Shown here one piece after another: positions 1 to 9,414 of a stretch of DNA of 64,000 nt. The translations under genes were made by a program, and so were the position numbers. How positions within the stretch are numbered: the first letter of the stretch is position 1; the number at the start of each line of letters is the position of its first letter. The notes beneath the pieces were generated by a model. It saw only the letters and a program-made list of their open reading frames with translations. It was not told where the DNA came from and made no database searches. This DNA comes from VAZQ01 sp963821505 (GTDB taxonomy: Bacteria; Pseudomonadota; Alphaproteobacteria; Rhizobiales; Xanthobacteraceae): assembly GCA_963821505.1 (NCBI GenBank), contig CAWGEH010000006.1:148762-212761 (forward strand). The letters run 5' to 3'.

Positions 1-537
1 GAGCGCGCGGCGCACCGTGCTGGCGGCGCCGTCGATGCCGATCAGATAGCGCGCCTTGATCCGGCGGCGCTCGCCGGTCTGCGTGTTCTCGATCTCGGCC
101 GTGATATCGTCGTCGTGCGCGGCGAACGCGTCGAGCCGCCACCCGAAATGGATCTGCGCGCCCGCTTGGCGCTCGGCGCAGCGGCGCAGCACGCGCTCGA
201 GCACGATCTGCGACACGTTGTTGGGAATTTCCGGCGTCGGCCAATCCGAGTAAGGACGCGGCAAGCGTCCGAATTCGTGGCCGCAGAACCGCGTCACATA
301 GGCGGAGGCGCGCGCGATGTCCGGCGGCAGGCCCTGCGAGCGCAGCTCGTCGGCGATGCCGAGGCGGCGGAAGTGCTCCATCGAGCGGGCATTGGTGTTG
401 TTGCACTTGGGATGCTGGGCGGTGTCGAGCTTGTCCGTGACCAGCATGGCGGGCACGCAACGCCAGGCGAGCTCGATTGCCGCCGCCAGGCCGACCGGCC
501 CGCCGCCGACGACCAGAGCAAACGTCTCAGCTTCCAT
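1..537 (-). CDS. FAD-dependent aromatic-ring monooxygenase, N-terminal part (cut by window edge)
   Basis: The 179 visible residues form the FAD-binding N-terminus of a flavoprotein monooxygenase of the PheA/TfdB (FAD_binding_3) class. The dinucleotide-binding motif VVGGGPVGL lies near residues 8-17. The second FAD motif, GIDGAASTVRR, lies at the very end of the visible part. Such enzymes hydroxylate phenolic or polyketide-like rings with NAD(P)H and oxygen in the cytosol. The substrate cannot be told because the C-terminal domain lies outside the window. The start is the ATG at 537, from which the frame is open to the window edge. A one-base error cannot be excluded, but nothing looks broken. 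Confidence 0.85.
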   Translation of the reverse strand, partial: MEAETFALVVGGGPVGLAAAIELAWRCVPAMLVTDKLDTAQHPKCNNTNARSMEHFRRLGIADELRSQGLPPDIARASAYVTRFCGHEFGRLPRPYSDWPTPEIPNNVSQIVLERVLRRCAERQAGAQIHFGWRLDAFAAHDDDITAEIENTQTGERRRIKARYLIGIDGAASTVRRAL

Positions 538-633
538 AATCTACTCTCGGCTCCGTATTGCAGAGCGTGTCACTTTGGAGTCGACGCAGACCGAGTTTGC
601 TGCTGGCGCTGATTCCATTTCAACGAATAAGGT

Positions 634-1311
634 CTAGCGTGTCGATGTCGGCGGCACGCGCCGGGCGATAAATTCGCCGCCGTGGCGCAGCCCTTCCTGG
701 TCGATGCCGTGGCCGATGCCGGCGGAGAGGTGCCACTCGACCGGCACGCCAAGCGAAGCGAGCCCGCTCGATGCCTGGAACAGCGCCTGCGCCGGGATCA
801 GGTCGTCCTGGTCGCCGTGGACCAGCAGGACCGGCGGACGCGACCTGATATCGGCTGCAAACGTTTCCGGATTCGCATCAGGCGGCACCACCAGCAATCC
901 GGAATAGCCGACGATCGCAAACGGGGCGGCCGCGCGCCGCAGGCCCACATGCAGCGCCATCATGGTGCCCTGGCTGAAGCCGACCAGGGCCAGCGCGGCG
1001 GGCGGCAGGTTGCGACGCTTGAGCTCGGCGTCGAGAAAGCGTGCGAGCACCGGCGCCGCCTTGTTGACTCCGGTCCAGCGCTCATTGGGATCGCGGAACG
1101 TGAGCGGGAACCATTGTCGGCCGACCGGCGCCTGGCCGCAGGGCTCCGGCGCGTGCGGCGACACGAAGGCCGCCTGCGGGAGGAGCCCCTGCCACGCGCG
1201 GCCGATATCGATGAGGTCATTGCCGTCGGCGCCGTAGCCGTGCAGGAACACAACGAGCTGGCGCGCCGGACCCGAGCGCGGCTCGAGCCGCGGACCGTCG
1301 AGCTCAGCCAT
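634..1311 (-). CDS. Alpha/beta hydrolase, phospholipase/carboxylesterase family
   Basis: This 225-residue protein is a serine esterase of the phospholipase/carboxylesterase (YpfH-like) family. The oxyanion segment FLHGYGADGNDL is near residue 25. The nucleophile elbow is GFSQG, the Asp is in HGDQDDLIP and the His in GIGHG. Length is normal for the family. No signal peptide is seen, so it should act in the cytosol on small esters or lysophospholipids; the true substrate is unknown. The start codon overlaps the end of the upstream DNA glycosylase gene by 8 nt, so the two are translationally coupled. Its TAG stop is part of a CTAG tetranucleotide. Confidence 0.85.
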   Translation of the reverse strand: MAELDGPRLEPRSGPARQLVVFLHGYGADGNDLIDIGRAWQGLLPQAAFVSPHAPEPCGQAPVGRQWFPLTFRDPNERWTGVNKAAPVLARFLDAELKRRNLPPAALALVGFSQGTMMALHVGLRRAAAPFAIVGYSGLLVVPPDANPETFAADIRSRPPVLLVHGDQDDLIPAQALFQASSGLASLGVPVEWHLSAGIGHGIDQEGLRHGGEFIARRVPPTSTR

Positions 1312-1981
1312 TGCTTCTCCGTACCGTCGACGTCGGTTCGACCGGCGCGCCCTCGCGCTGCTTGGCCGTGCGATAATAAGTCCACAACATGCAGGCCGCG
1401 GCACCGCGCCACGGGCGCCAGGATTCCGCGAGCGGCCCCATTTCTTTCGATGTCGGGCGGGTCTCGAGTGCGAGCAGAAGACGCGTCGCCTCTTGTAGCG
1501 CCAAGTCGCCGGCGGGCCAGGCGTCGGCATGGCCGAGGCAGAACAGCAGATAGATGTCGGCGGTCCAGGGGCCGATGCCATGCACCGCGGTCAGCGCCGC
1601 ATGCGCCTCGTCGGCGGGCTTCTCGACCAGCGCCGCAAGGTCGAGATCGCCGCGGTCGATGGCCTTCGCGATGGCCTTGAGCGTGCGGATCTTGGGTGCC
1701 GAAAGTCCGGCGCGGGCAAGCTTGGCCGACCGCGCGCGCAGCGCCGCGGCATGGTCGAAGGGATTGAAGGCCCGGTTGAGCCGCTCCCAGATCGCCTTCG
1801 CGCTCGCGGTCGAGAGCTGCTGCGAGACCACGATCGAGGCCAGGCCGGAGAACCCGTCCGGTCGCCGCCGCAACGGAGGCCGCCCCGCCCGCGACAGCAC
1901 CGCGCCGAAGCGCGGATCGGCGGTGACCAGGCGCGCGATCGCGTGTTCCAGGTCGGCCTCGGTGTGGATGAAGAAGGACAT
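1304..1981 (-). CDS. DNA-3-methyladenine glycosylase II, AlkA-like (HhH-GPD superfamily)
   Basis: This 225-residue HhH-GPD base-excision glycosylase should remove alkylated purines from DNA. The helix-hairpin-helix is LTAVHGIGPWTADIYLL. The following PAGD carries the catalytic Asp. The upstream IVVSQQLS helix is typical of AlkA and of the 200-230 residue bacterial DNA-3-methyladenine glycosylases. No iron-sulfur cysteine cluster is present, so it is not an endonuclease III. The start is ATG 1981 (MSFFIHTEAD), matching the usual N-terminus. It is the first gene of a two-gene operon with the downstream esterase (8-nt overlap). Confidence 0.88.
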   Translation of the reverse strand: MSFFIHTEADLEHAIARLVTADPRFGAVLSRAGRPPLRRRPDGFSGLASIVVSQQLSTASAKAIWERLNRAFNPFDHAAALRARSAKLARAGLSAPKIRTLKAIAKAIDRGDLDLAALVEKPADEAHAALTAVHGIGPWTADIYLLFCLGHADAWPAGDLALQEATRLLLALETRPTSKEMGPLAESWRPWRGAAACMLWTYYRTAKQREGAPVEPTSTVRRSNG

Positions 1982-2050
1982 GACCGCCGCGCAGCATCTA
2001 CAAATGTCATGCCGACGCAACCCCCCTTCTCCTTGGCGTAGTCCGCCCGT

Positions 2051-2923
2051 GTGCACATGAGCCCTCCCGTGTTCCGCTTCGCGCCGAGCCCGAACGGCTA
2101 TCTGCACCTCGGCCATGCGCTTTCCGCGCTCATCAATTTCGAGATGGCGCGCGCAACTGGCGGCCGATTCCTGCTCCGCATCGAGGACATCGACGCGGCG
2201 CGCTGCCGGCCGCAATACGAACAGGCGATCTATGAAGACCTGGCGTGGCTCGGCATCGCCTGGGAGCAGCCGGTGCGCCGCCAGAGCGCGCATTTCGACG
2301 ATTACCGCGCGGCGCTCGCCCGCCTCGATCAGTTCGGCGTGCTCTATCCGAGCTTCGAGACCCGCGGCGAGATCGCGCGCCTCGTCGCCGAGCAGGAAAC
2401 GCATGCTCCCTGGCCGCGCGACCCCGACGGCGCCCCGCTCTATCCCGGGGGTGCGCGCTCGCTGTCGGCGGCCGAACGGCGGCTGCGCATGCGAGGAGGG
2501 GAGCCGTATGCCTTGCGCCTTGACATGTCGGCGGCGATCGCCCGAACCGGACCGCTGACGTGGAACGAGACCGGCCCCGACCGCAAGAGCGGATCGGTTT
2601 CGGCAACGCCGCAGCTATGGGGCGACGTGGTGCTGGCGCGCAAGGACACGCCCACGAGCTACCATCTCTCGGTGGTCGTCGACGACGCCCATCAGGGCGT
2701 GACGCACGTCGTGCGCGGGCAGGATCTGTTCTGGTCGACCAGCGTGCATCGGCTGCTGCAGGAGTTGCTCGGCGTGCCCGCACCCGCCTACCATCATCAC
2801 CGTCTGATCCTCGATGACGACGGACAAAAGCTCTCGAAATCGACCCGTGCGACCGCCTTGCGGGCGCTGCGGGGCGCCGGCGCGACCCCGGCCGACATCC
2901 GCCGGATGGTCGCTCTCACCTGA
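2051..2923 (+). CDS. gluQ: Glutamyl-Q tRNA(Asp) synthetase
   Basis: GluQ-RS activates glutamate and attaches it to queuosine at position 34 of tRNA-Asp. The protein has the class I synthetase catalytic core with FAPSPNGYLHLGHA (HIGH-type motif) near the N-terminus and KLSKS (KMSKS-type) near residue 262. It stops at 290 residues and so lacks the anticodon-binding domain of true GluRS, which is what separates GluQ from GltX. The start may be ATG 2051 or ATG 2057; the ORF is otherwise unambiguous. It is divergent from the alkA operon and is followed within a few bases by the histidine kinase. Confidence 0.93.
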   Translation: MHMSPPVFRFAPSPNGYLHLGHALSALINFEMARATGGRFLLRIEDIDAARCRPQYEQAIYEDLAWLGIAWEQPVRRQSAHFDDYRAALARLDQFGVLYPSFETRGEIARLVAEQETHAPWPRDPDGAPLYPGGARSLSAAERRLRMRGGEPYALRLDMSAAIARTGPLTWNETGPDRKSGSVSATPQLWGDVVLARKDTPTSYHLSVVVDDAHQGVTHVVRGQDLFWSTSVHRLLQELLGVPAPAYHHHRLILDDDGQKLSKSTRATALRALRGAGATPADIRRMVALT

Positions 2924-2973
2924 GCCCTGTGGCCGGCGGCTTCACTCCGTGCCAATCTGCCCCTGGGGGTGCG

Positions 2974-4191
2974 ATGCCGAGACCGAGGACATCCGCTGGC
3001 AGGCGGCCACGTCGCGCCAAGCGCACGGCGCGCCGGCGCTCGCGGGCATCTCATCCGCGCGCGCTCGAGGCGACGCTGGCAGACATCGCCCATGAGATCA
3101 GAACGCCGTTGACCGGCATCCTGGCGCTGGGCGAGCTGCTGGCTACATCCGAGCTCGGCGAGCGCGAGCGCGGTTGGGCGATCGCGATCAAGACCACGGC
3201 CGAACATCTCGCTCTGCTCACTTCGCTCATCGTGGATGCCGCGCGCGCCGACGCCAAGGGTCTCATCCTGCGTCGCGAGCTTATTCGCCCGCGCCGTTTC
3301 GCCGACGCGCTCGCGGCCTCGCTCGCCGCCCGCGCCGAGGCCAAGGGGCTCGCGGCCGAGACGCGGATCGCCGCCGGGCTGCCGGAGGCGGTGATCGGCG
3401 ATCCGCTGCGGCTGCGCGCCGCGCTGGAAAATCTGATCGACAATGCCGTCAAGTTCACCGAGCGCGGCAGCGTGCGCCTCGATGTGGACGCCGCGAAGGC
3501 CGCGCGCGGCAAGGCGCGGCTCGTCTTCAGCGTATCCGACAGCGGGATCGGGCTCAGCGGTGCCGAGATCAAACGGCTGTTTCGACCCTTTGCGCAGGCA
3601 AACGAGCGGGTCGCGCGCCGGTACGGCGGCGCCGGATTGGGCCTCGCCTTCGTCAAGCGTGTCGCCAAGGCCATGGGCGGCGACCTGACGGTCACGAGCA
3701 AGGCCGAGGGCGGCAGCCGGTTCCGGCTCAGCCTCGTCTTCGACAAGGTCGCGGATCCGGCAGGGAAGGCGCCGGACGGCGCGGCCGCGCTCGGCGCGCC
3801 GCTGCGTGCGCTCGCCGTGCTGTGCGTCGAAGACAATCCCTACGGCCGCGTCCTGCTCAATACCATTCTCACCGAGCTCGGCCATCGTGCGGATTTCGTC
3901 GGCACCGGCGCGGCGGCGGTGGAGGCGGTGGCGCAGGGGCGCTACGATGTCGTGCTGATGGACGTGACGCTGCCCGACATCGACGGCGTCGAAGCGACGC
4001 GGCGCATCCGCGCGCTCGCTGATCCCGCCGGCCGCGTCCCGATTGTCGGCGTCTCCGGACGCGGCAATGCCGCAGACGAGGCGGCGGCTCGCGCGGCCGG
4101 AATGGACGGCTATCTCGCCAAGCCGTTGAGCCCCAGCGCGCTCACGCGCGTGCTCGGCGCGGTCGTGCCGCCGGAGGTGCGGGCATCGTAG
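2974..4191 (+). CDS. Soluble hybrid histidine kinase with C-terminal receiver domain
   Basis: A cytosolic two-component hybrid kinase of about 405 residues. It has a basic N-terminal tail (residues 1-25), then a HisKA dimerisation domain with HEIRTPL (His 40). A HATPase_c domain follows with the N box ENLIDNAVKF, the G1 box DSGIGL and the G2 box GGAGLGLAF. A receiver domain in the last 120 residues has VLMDVTLPDIDG carrying the phospho-acceptor Asp. There is no membrane segment and no recognisable sensor domain, so the input is unknown. The start chosen is ATG 2974, behind a G-rich tract; a GTG at 2929 would add 15 residues. No cognate regulator is adjacent. Confidence 0.85.
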   Translation: MPRPRTSAGRRPRRAKRTARRRSRASHPRALEATLADIAHEIRTPLTGILALGELLATSELGERERGWAIAIKTTAEHLALLTSLIVDAARADAKGLILRRELIRPRRFADALAASLAARAEAKGLAAETRIAAGLPEAVIGDPLRLRAALENLIDNAVKFTERGSVRLDVDAAKAARGKARLVFSVSDSGIGLSGAEIKRLFRPFAQANERVARRYGGAGLGLAFVKRVAKAMGGDLTVTSKAEGGSRFRLSLVFDKVADPAGKAPDGAAALGAPLRALAVLCVEDNPYGRVLLNTILTELGHRADFVGTGAAAVEAVAQGRYDVVLMDVTLPDIDGVEATRRIRALADPAGRVPIVGVSGRGNAADEAAARAAGMDGYLAKPLSPSALTRVLGAVVPPEVRAS

Positions 4192-4200
4192 CGTCGGCCG

Positions 4201-4953
4201 TCAGTAGGTCACTCCGACCGGCGCCCAACCGAAGCGATAATTGATGCCGGCCTTCACGACGTGGAGGCGCTCGCGGATGTTGGTATCGAGAAACAAAAGG
4301 CCGGTGGTATCCGTGAAGCGCACGGCGCGCGTGCCGAAGTCGAGGTAATTGTACTCAACCTTGGCGGACCAATTGTCGGTGAAGGAATATTCCAGGCCGG
4401 CGCCCAGCATCCAGCCCCAGCGGGTTTCGCTGGATCTGAACGCCGCGAGCGAATTGAGTTCATACTTGTCATTGGCGAAGGCAGCGCCGCCCTTGCCGTA
4501 GAGCAGCATGCGATCGACGGCGAAGCCCAGCCGACCCGCGATCGTGCCGAGGGCGTTCACCTTGGCTTGGCAGTTCGCTGCGACCCCCGCGATGCCGCTC
4601 ACGCACGCCGTGCTGCCGGTGAGGTCCGCCCAGCTCGCGTCCACCTCGACACCGAAGACCCATGAGCCGGCCTGGTAGTTGGCTCCGAACTGGCCGCCCG
4701 CCAGTGCTCCGGTGATATCGACGGTGGTGCCCGGCGGCGCGACGGGGGCGCCCGCGAACGTGAACGGTGCGATGGTCGCTTCCTTCTGGCCCCAGCCGCC
4801 GCCGCCATGCCCGCCGAAATAGAAACCGGTCCAGCTGAAAATCACGTAGGTCTGCGGCGCGCGATACGCCGCCGGCAGGTCAGCGGCGGCGGCGGGCTGG
4901 AGCGCGGCGGCGAGCGCGGCCATGCCGAGGCCGGCGACAATGAGTTTTTTCAT
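4201..4953 (-). CDS. Outer-membrane beta-barrel protein (Omp25/Omp31-like porin family)
   Basis: A 250-residue outer-membrane protein. It has a signal peptide of about 24 residues (MKKLIVAGLGMAALAAALQ, cleavage after an Ala-rich stretch) followed by a mature N-terminus ADLPAAYRAP. The segments are alternating and aromatic-rich, such as WTGFYFGGHGGGGWG. The C-terminus NYRFGW plus a short tail is typical of rhizobial and Brucella Omp25/Omp31 eight-stranded barrels. These are abundant surface proteins with structural or adhesive roles. The gene stands alone, end-to-end with the histidine kinase. Confidence 0.85.
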   Translation of the reverse strand: MKKLIVAGLGMAALAAALQPAAAADLPAAYRAPQTYVIFSWTGFYFGGHGGGGWGQKEATIAPFTFAGAPVAPPGTTVDITGALAGGQFGANYQAGSWVFGVEVDASWADLTGSTACVSGIAGVAANCQAKVNALGTIAGRLGFAVDRMLLYGKGGAAFANDKYELNSLAAFRSSETRWGWMLGAGLEYSFTDNWSAKVEYNYLDFGTRAVRFTDTTGLLFLDTNIRERLHVVKAGINYRFGWAPVGVTY

Positions 4954-5203
4954 CGGATACCCCCGAACTTACGCCACGACGACGAGCGATGGTAGTGACG
5001 ACGGCCGTGGTGAGGGTCAACGCTCGCGTCGGCACCGCAGCGAGTCAAGGTGCGCGGGCCGGTCGCGGCACCCATCGGCGCCCGGCAGCCGACCCGGGAT
5101 GGGCGTACCAGATTGAAATGACTATTCGTTTCCGCTGACGTTGCAATCGCGCAACGCCATAGAACTTTCCGTGCGCAGGGACCGCGACTCCACCCGGAAC
5201 AGG

Positions 5204-7194
5204 TTACGCCGCGGTTCGATCGACGATGCGCACGATGTCGGCCATGATGCGGTTCAATTCGAAGTCCTTGGGCGTGTACACCGCGGCAACGCCGGCCTGC
5301 TGCAGCATCTGCGCGTCCTCCGGCGGGATGATGCCGCCGACCACGACCGGGACGTCGTCGAGGCCGGCGCTTTTCAGGCGCGCAACCACGTCCTTCACCA
5401 GCGGCACGTGCGAGCCCGAGAGGATCGACAATCCCACCACGTGCGCGCCTTGCGCGCGCACGGCCTCGACGATCTCCGCCGGCGTGAGCCGGATGCCTTC
5501 GTAGACGACATCCATGCCGGCGTCGCGCGCGCGCACCGCGATCTGCTCGGCACCGTTGGAATGGCCGTCGAGGCCCGGCTTGCCGACCACGAATTTCAGC
5601 CGGCGTCCGAGCTTGCGCGACACGCGGTCGACATCGGCGCGGAGATCGTCGAGGCCGACGGTGTCGTTGCGCGGCGCCCGCCCAACGCCGGTGGGCGCGC
5701 GGTACTCGCCGAAGCTTTCGCGCAGGGCGAAGCCCCATTCGCCGGTGGTGACGCCGGCTTTGGCGCAGGCCACCGAAGGCGGCATGATGTTGCGGTTTTC
5801 TCGGGCCGCGGCGCGCAGCTCCCTGAGCGCCGCCGAGACCGCTTCCTGGTCGCGCGCGCTGCGCCAGGCCTTGAGGCGCTCGATCTGCTCCGCCTCGGCC
5901 TGCGGCGAAACGGTGAGGATGGTGTCGGCCGCGCCGGCGAGGGGCGATGCCTCGCTCTCCACGAACCGATTGACCCCGACGACGGTCTGCTCGCCGCGTT
6001 CGATCGCCTCGACGCGACGCGTGTTCGAACTCCACGAGCTGTCGCTTCATATAGCCTTGCTCGACGGCCGCGACCGCGCCGCCCAGTGCCTCGATATGCG
6101 CCAACTCCTCCTTCGCCGCGCGCTTGAGATCCGCGACCTTGGCGGCAATCGCGGGCGATCCGTCGAAAATATCGTCGTATTCCAGCAGGTCGGTCTCGTA
6201 GGCGAGGATCTGCTGCATGCGCAGCGACCATTGCTGGTCCCAGGGCCGCGGCAGCCCGAGCGCCTCGTTCCAGGCCGGCAGCTGCACCGCGCGCGCGCGC
6301 GCGTTCTTCGAGAGCGTCACCGCCAGCATCTCGATCAGGATCCGGGTGACGTTGTTCTCCGGCTGCTGCTCGGTCAGCCCGAGCGAGTTGACCTGCACGC
6401 CGTAGCGGAACAGCCGCTGCTTGGGATCATTGACCCCGTAGCGCTCCGCGGTGATCTCGTCCCACAGTTCGGCGAAGGCGCGCATCTTGCAGAGCTCGGT
6501 GACGAAGCGGAGGCCGGCATTGACGAAGAACGAGATGCGCCCCACCACCTCGCCGAACGCACCGGGCGGCACCGCGCCCGATGCTTTCACCGTATCGAGC
6601 ACCGCGACCGCCGTGGCGAGCGCAAATGCCAGTTCCTGCACCGGCGTCGCGCCCGCCTCCTGCAGGTGATAGGAGCACACATTCATCGGATTCCATTTCG
6701 GCATCTCCCGGGTCGTGAACAGGATCGTGTCCTTGGTGAGCCGCATGGAGGGCGCCGGCGGAAACACGTGGGTGCCGCGCGAGAGATATTCCTTGATGAT
6801 GTCGTTCTGCGTGGTGCCTTGCAGCTTCTCGCGCGCGACGCCCTGCTCGTCGGCCAGGGCGACATAGAGCGCCAGAAGCCAGGCCGCCGTCGCGTTGATG
6901 GTCATCGACGTGTTCATGTCCCCGAGCGGGATCTCGATCGAACAGCGTGCGCATGTCGCCGAGATGGGAAATCGGCACCCCGACCTTGCCGACCTCGCCC
7001 TTGGCGAGCGGATGATCGCTGTCGTAGCCGGTTTGGGTCGGCAGATCGAAGGCGACGGAGAGTCCGGTCTGACCCTTGGCGAGGTTCTTGCGATAGAGCG
7101 CGTTCGAATCCTGTGCCGCCGAGTGGCCGGCATAGGTGCGGAAGATCCACGGTCTGTCGCGCTGCCGCCCCGCGGGGTCCGACGGCTCGCCCAT
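5204..7194 (-). pseudogene. ecm: Ethylmalonyl-CoA mutase (MeaA-type, B12-dependent), read with two frameshifts
   Basis: Ethylmalonyl-CoA mutase rearranges (2R)-ethylmalonyl-CoA to (2S)-methylsuccinyl-CoA in the ethylmalonyl-CoA pathway. The N-terminal part has RPWIFRTYAGHS, TGLSVAFDLPTQTGYDSDHP and NTSMTINATA, hallmarks of MeaA/Ecm mutases. The C-terminal B12 domain has the cobalamin-binding signature GLDGHSNGAEQIA plus SILSGSH and VVVGG. The frame breaks near 6932 and near 6028, each fixed by removing one base; the corrected length is 663 codons, normal for Ecm. All motifs are otherwise perfect, so a sequencing error or very recent lesion is likelier than decay. Start ATG 7194 has an upstream GAGGCG. 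Neighbouring ccr and mcd encode the flanking pathway steps. Confidence 0.88.
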
Positions 7195-7457
7195 CTTGTC
7201 GCCTCGCTGGCTGTCGCCTGCCTCGCGGTTGTGCAGTGCAGCATAATCCCATTTCGGGCGCAAGCGTCTTCCTGATCGGGCGTCGTCAGCTCGGCGTCAT
7301 AGGATCCCCCGCTGAAAGCGCGACGTTCTGCGAGCGTGCGGACGGATCGGCGCGCAGCCGACAGGGATCACGCGCGAGCGCCCTCAAAGGGGCATCCGCT
7401 CGTCTCGAGCGCGCTCGGTGCGGCGGCCGACGCCGGCCGCAACGCAGAGCCTTGCCG

Positions 7458-7712
7458 TTAGCGCCTGATGAATCCGACGATGACCAAGAGGATGACGGCG
7501 CCGATGGTGGCGTTGACGATCGAGCCGATGAAGCCCGCGAACGGCATGAATCCCAATTGCTGCAGCAGCCAGACGCCGATGAAGGCGCCCACGATGCCGA
7601 TGACGATGTTCCAGAGGAGCCCAAATCCAAAACCGCGCACGATTTGCCCGGCCAGCCAGCCGGCGATCGCGCCGACGATCAGCATGATGATGATGCTGTC
7701 TATTCCTATCAC
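7458..7712 (-). CDS. GlsB/YeaQ/YmgE family small membrane protein
   Basis: An 84-residue protein made of three hydrophobic helices with repeated Gly-rich turns (VGAIAGWLAGQIVRG, NIVIGIVGAFIGVWLLQQ, NATIGAVILLVIV). This is the pattern of the GlsB/YeaQ/YmgE transglycosylase-associated family. These inner-membrane proteins are often stress-induced; no biochemical activity is firmly established. The start is GTG 7712, supported by the strong ribosome site AGGGGGAGG just upstream. An upstream ATG would add an odd basic tail. Confidence 0.85.
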   Translation of the reverse strand: MIGIDSIIIMLIVGAIAGWLAGQIVRGFGFGLLWNIVIGIVGAFIGVWLLQQLGFMPFAGFIGSIVNATIGAVILLVIVGFIRR

Positions 7713-7873
7713 GATGTCCTCCCCCTGTCGGCCGGGCACGAACGTCCCGCCGCGATTTCGACGCAGCCGGACCAACATAGCTCAACTCGCCCAAACTGTC
7801 AGCACAGCCGGACATCTCGATCCGCTCCTTGCACAGTCTGGGCCGCATTCCTTCCCGCGAGCGAAGCTGCGCT

Positions 7874-7918
7874 TTCGCCTGCAAGTGTCGTCTTCGCCTG
7901 CAAGCATTCGCCTGCAAG
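7874..7918 (+). repeat. Three direct copies of TTCGCCTGCAAG upstream of ccr
   Basis: The 12-mer TTCGCCTGCAAG occurs at 7874, 7893 and 7907, within 135 nt of the ccr start codon. Spacing is 19 and 14 nt. It could be a regulator-binding array for the EMC pathway or a chance slippage duplication; nothing in the sequence decides. Confidence 0.6.
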
Positions 7919-8005
7919 TGTCTTCGGCCGGCGGTCTCGTCGATATTGCGATGCAGCATGAAATGCGGCAGACTAAGCTCTGCTTTGCAATTTGCGGAGG
8001 CAGCC

Positions 8006-9292
8006 ATGCCGGCCGTCGCGATCACGAAGCCGCTGCAGGCGGCGGTGCGCAAGGAGCTCTACGACATCGGCGAGGTTCCTCCGCTCGGACACGTGCCGGC
8101 GCAGATGCATGCCTGGGCGATCCGCAAAGAGCGTCACGGTCCGCCGGAGACCGCCATGCAGCTCGAAATACTGCCGACGTGGCCGATCGGCGAGGACGAG
8201 GTCCTGGTTTACGTGATGGCGGGCGGCGTCAACTACAATGGTGTGTGGGCGGGCCTCGGCATTCCGATATCGCCGCTCGACGTGCACAAGAACGCGTTCC
8301 ACATCGCTGGTTCTGACGCCTCCGGCATCGTTTGGGCCTGCGGCGCCAAGGTTCGTCGCTGGAAGGTGGGCGACGAGGTCATCGTCCACTGCAATCAGGA
8401 CGACGGCGACGACGAGGACTGCAATGGCGGCGATCCCCTGCTGTCGCCTTCGCAGCGCATCTGGGGCTACGAGACGCCGGACGGATCCTTCGCGCAGTTC
8501 TGCCGTGTGCAGTCGCGCCAGCTCATGTCAAAGCCGGCGCATCTCGCCTGGGAGGAGGCGGCCTGCTACACGCTCACGCTCGCCACCGCCTACCGCATGC
8601 TGTACGGCCACCCGCCGCATACCATGAAGCCGGGCGACCACGTGCTGGTCTGGGGCGCCTCCGGCGGCCTCGGCGTCTTCGGTGTGCAGCTCGCGGCCGC
8701 GTCCGGCGCCAACGCCATCGGCATCATCTCGGACGAAAGCAAGCGCGACTACGTGATGCAGCTCGGCGCCAAGGGCGTGATCAATCGCAAGGATTTTTCC
8801 TGCTGGGGCCAGATGCCGAAGGTCGGCACGCCGGACTACGACACCTGGGTCAAGGAGGCGCGCAAGTTCGGCAAGGCGATCTGGGACATCACCGGCAAGC
8901 GCGACGTCGACATCGTGTTCGAACATCCGGGCGAGGCGACGTTCCCGGTGTCCTGCCTGGTGGTGAAGCGCGGCGGGATGGTGGTGTTCTGTGCCGGCAC
9001 CTCCGGCTACAACCTCACCTTCGACGCACGCTATGTCTGGATGCGGCAGAAGCGCGTCCAAGGCTCGCATTTTGCCCATCTCAAGCAGGCGTCGTCGGCG
9101 AACCAGTTCGTGCTCGACCACCGCATCGATCCCTGCATGAGCGAGGTGTTTCCCTGGAGCAAGATCCCGTACGCACACGAATTGATGCGCACCAACCGGC
9201 ATCCGCCAGGCAACATGGCGGTGCTGGTCAATACGCCGCGCACGGGGCTGCGTACGCTTGACGACGTGGTCGAGGCCAGCGGCGGCGCCTGA
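8006..9292 (+). CDS. ccr: Crotonyl-CoA carboxylase/reductase
   Basis: Ccr performs NADPH-dependent reductive carboxylation of crotonyl-CoA to (2S)-ethylmalonyl-CoA, the signature reaction of the ethylmalonyl-CoA pathway. The 428-residue medium-chain reductase-like protein has the coenzyme-binding motif WGASGGLGVFGVQLA near residue 215. It also has the Ccr-typical insertions (HKNAFHIAGSDASG, IWGYETPDGSFAQF, FEHPGEATFPVS). Length equals the family norm of about 430. The start is ATG 8006, preceded by GCGGAGG. Immediately upstream are a TTTGCAATTTGC stretch and three direct repeats, possible regulatory sites. It is divergent from the membrane-protein gene and close to ecm. Confidence 0.95.
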   Translation: MPAVAITKPLQAAVRKELYDIGEVPPLGHVPAQMHAWAIRKERHGPPETAMQLEILPTWPIGEDEVLVYVMAGGVNYNGVWAGLGIPISPLDVHKNAFHIAGSDASGIVWACGAKVRRWKVGDEVIVHCNQDDGDDEDCNGGDPLLSPSQRIWGYETPDGSFAQFCRVQSRQLMSKPAHLAWEEAACYTLTLATAYRMLYGHPPHTMKPGDHVLVWGASGGLGVFGVQLAAASGANAIGIISDESKRDYVMQLGAKGVINRKDFSCWGQMPKVGTPDYDTWVKEARKFGKAIWDITGKRDVDIVFEHPGEATFPVSCLVVKRGGMVVFCAGTSGYNLTFDARYVWMRQKRVQGSHFAHLKQASSANQFVLDHRIDPCMSEVFPWSKIPYAHELMRTNRHPPGNMAVLVNTPRTGLRTLDDVVEASGGA

Positions 9293-9414
9293 CGATTATG
9301 GTGCGCGGCGCGGGCGCCTCCGGGCGTGACATTATTCTTCCTTCTTTTGGCACCATTCTTGCTTTTCACTGACTCGCAGAGGGGCATGGGGGGCTAACGG
9401 AAAGGAGCCTGACC

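Noticed and set aside
4950..7961. Long open frames on both strands across ecm
   Set aside because: They overlap a recognised mutase whose motifs run through the minus strand; the alternatives have Arg/Ala-rich text without motifs.
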